NCBI GenBank assembly: GCA_000697335.1
Contig: JNEM01016109.1
Coordinates: 1-12,117, forward strand
Direction: 5' to 3'
Length of the DNA stretch: 12,117 bases
Origin: Conidiobolus incongruus B7586
Taxonomy: Eukaryota > Entomophthoromycota > Entomophthoromycetes > Entomophthorales > Conidiobolaceae
This document shows positions 10,139 through 12,117 of the stretch, one piece after another; within the stretch, counting starts at the first letter, position 1, and every line of letters begins with the position of its first letter. Under the pieces are notes generated by a model. That model was given only the letters and a program-made list of their open reading frames with translations, had not been told where the DNA came from and did no database searches. The translations under genes were made by a program, and so were the position numbers.

Positions 10139-11238
10139 ATATTTCTTGGTTCAATAACAATATACATTTAATTTCGGTTATACAATTTTACACCATTTTA
10201 TTGGATAAGATTAACCATGAAATTTTAAAAATTTATCGACAAATCTTTTTTATTGAAATACTTATTCAATAATTTCAATATGTATCAGTTATTATAATTC
10301 CTATCCTTTGCTAAGATTATTGTCAAATAATTCTCAAATCATATAGTATTTTTATTTCTAAACAATATATTATTGAGATTTTTATTATTATAATTGTATT
10401 ATATTTTCCCACTATGCAATATATGATATATAAGGTCTGGGTTTATACTAAAACTCTAATTGGACAATAACTTAAACCAAAGTGTTTGATTCACGTTATT
10501 AGCTCTTTGAAAATAAAATACTTCAGAATGTAAGCTATTGATTTTTTAATAGTTAATTAGTTGGTTTTATTCATTTTGATATTGATACTTTTTACCAGGT
10601 TACAAGAGTAAAGCTGTGTGATTTATTCTATTTTGAACCTTTGCCTGAATTAACCAAAAAATTTATTAACACATGAATATACAAATGCGAATAAATCAAA
10701 AACCTAATTTACTAGAAATATATATCAAAAAAATTATATAATTTGACTTATCAATATCAATGCTTATTATATCAACATATTTTGTATAACAATATATTCA
10801 TTAATCCAGCAAACTATTTTCTATCTTATTTAAAAAATTATATATTTTTTCATAATTTAAGGTCCTTAAAAACATAGTATATTCTTTTCAAATAAATTAA
10901 TTTATTACCATAGAATCAAAAAAAATGATATTTTTTGATATCTTATTTTTTAAATAAATTATTTATCTGAGAAATATATATATATATAGTAAATAGGAAA
11001 ATATGTGTGTATTTTTTTATTAAACAGATTAAATTTTGATATCTTTTTATATAGTTGAATTATATATAAAATAAGTAATAAATATAAAAAGTTGTTTATT
11101 TAGATATTTATAAAAATTAAATATTAACCCTTTGAAATGATTTAAGATCTATAAATAGCATTTCAAGATAATATTTTATTTTAATAATAAATCAAAATAA
11201 TATTCTGAATAAAGGATATTTTTTTACAAATACCTAAT

Positions 11239-11270
11239 TAATTAATATTATTTAAAAATAATATTAATTA
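11239..11270. repeat. Perfect 15-bp inverted repeat (hairpin or cruciform)
   Basis: The arms TAATTAATATTATTT (11239-11253) and AAATAATATTAATTA (11256-11270) are perfect reverse complements separated by only two bases. All pairs are A:T. It could be a cruciform-prone site, the remains of a foldback element, or a chance product of extreme AT content, though 15 perfect pairs is long for chance. Confidence 0.7.
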
Positions 11271-11362
11271 TTATTATATCTTATAATAATATTTATTATG
11301 ATTATTTAATTTTTAAGTGATAAATCCATAGTAAGTGTTAAAAGACTAATTCTTTAAATTCT

Positions 11363-11385
11363 TATATATATATATATATATATAT
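11363..11385. repeat. TA dinucleotide microsatellite
   Basis: An uninterrupted alternating T-A run of 23 bases. A shorter run of the same kind lies near 10975-10987. Simple repeats of this kind are common in AT-rich intergenic DNA and give no functional information. Confidence 0.85.
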
Positions 11386-11890
11386 TTCTATATAATTTAA
11401 TTAATTATAAATTTTTTAATTAATATATACTTTTATAACTAAATTAATTATATAAATAAAATTATATTATCTAATAAGCTAGGTTTTTCTTTTTTCTCTT
11501 AATTTTTACTATCTATTACTTTTTCTATTATTTTAAGATTGAGATTATATTCTATCAATATCATTGTATATTGGCATTATCTAATATAAATCCTAATATA
11601 TTGATGACTTATTTTAGTTCAATACTTAATTTAACTTTGTTTATATTTCCATATTATATGATATTATTCTATATTATATTATTTTTATATTAAATCTTCC
11701 TCTATATTATTTTGGTTTAATTATCATTATATTTATAATTAATTAATATAGATAAATATAATATTATTATAAAATTATAAAAAGAATTATAAAATTATAT
11801 AAAACTATTAATTAAAAAGTGATATTATTATATATATTTTATATTCAAATATATACCAGTTATATTTTAAGAAAAAACTTTAATAATTAA

Positions 11891-12058
11891 AAGAGTCTCA
11901 TTATAAAGTTAAGTAAGAGTCTAGATATCACTATTAAAGTTAAATTAAAATTAATTAAAATAAGTTTATTTAATTTAATAAAGTAAAGATATATTTTAAT
12001 AAACTTAATTAAAGAATTAAATATTCCAAAAATGATAAAAAATTATTTTATAACTATC
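11891..12058 (+). pseudogene. Possible fragment of a second Tc1/mariner-like transposase N-terminus
   Basis: One + strand frame from 11891 runs about 58 codons with a single internal TAA, where roughly six stops would be expected by chance at this composition. Its content has the general pattern of a Tc1-like DNA-binding region: a KS-x-x-x-KLS start, a basic KVKLKLIKISL helix, then LIKELNIPKM resembling the second half of a helix-turn-helix (compare KELNISKST in the family). There is no catalytic domain in the window; it would lie beyond the right edge. Residue composition is dominated by Lys, Ile, Leu and Asn, so chance remains possible. Confidence 0.3.
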
Positions 12059-12117
12059 ATATTATTATAACCTAAAAATATAATTATAGGTTAATTATAA
12101 TTTAAGGATATTTATTA

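Larger units (their letters stand above)
10139..11890. other. Extremely AT-rich right flank
   Basis: No gene supported. The + strand frame at 10084-10272 has no recognisable motif and overlaps the pseudogene promoter, so it is probably chance. Around 10440-10680 composition is a little less AT-rich, but neither strand yields a recognisable protein. From about 10800 on the sequence becomes almost purely A and T, with short TA runs and small inverted repeats; the clearest are listed separately. Confidence 0.5.

Noticed and set aside
10084-10272. 62-codon + strand frame
   Set aside because: Hydrophobic, Asn/Ile-rich translation with no motif, overlapping the promoter of the P450 relic on the other strand.
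1-12117. CRISPR arrays, tRNA or rRNA genes, bacterial operons or ribosome binding sites
   Set aside because: No regularly spaced direct repeats and no recognisable tRNA or rRNA core were seen, and the intron-containing gene indicates eukaryotic nuclear DNA.

Overview
The window looks like nuclear DNA of a very AT-rich eukaryote that uses the standard genetic code. One gene has nine exons joined by eight uniform 51-57 nt GTA...TAG introns. All 25 of its glutamines are CAA or CAG, and it ends in TAG, which argues against a ciliate code. The protein style (WKRHR C-helix, microsomal anchor, NGITVPKG) and the compact introns remind me of Mucoromycota or other early-diverging fungi. This placement is inference from memory of family style, not a search result.

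Layout. 1-1183: decayed mariner-type (DD34D-like) DNA transposon, with a nearly full-length transposase relic on the + strand and probable inverted ends. 1184-5420: about 4 kb of AT-rich DNA in which I can support no gene. 5421-7371: TATA-like element and an intact cytochrome P450 gene (+ strand, 490 residues after splicing). 7372-8217: AT-rich spacer. 8218-10074: a P450 pseudogene on the - strand, paralogous to the intact gene along its whole length and lying tail-to-tail with it, with its own TATA-like element at 10131-10138. 10139-12117: extremely AT-rich DNA with a perfect 15-bp hairpin, a TA microsatellite and, at the right edge, a weak hint of another Tc1/mariner transposase N-terminus.

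The main story is a P450 duplication in inverted orientation in which one copy stayed whole and the other died. The dead P450 and the dead mariner share many changes readable as C-to-T or G-to-A (Gln, Trp and Arg codons lost, heme Cys to Tyr, splice-site G to A). This suggests RIP-like or methylation-driven decay, or simply strong AT-biased drift. I found no convincing new multi-gene system. The inverted gene/pseudogene pair, which could yield antisense RNA, and the shared mutational signature are the most interesting items.
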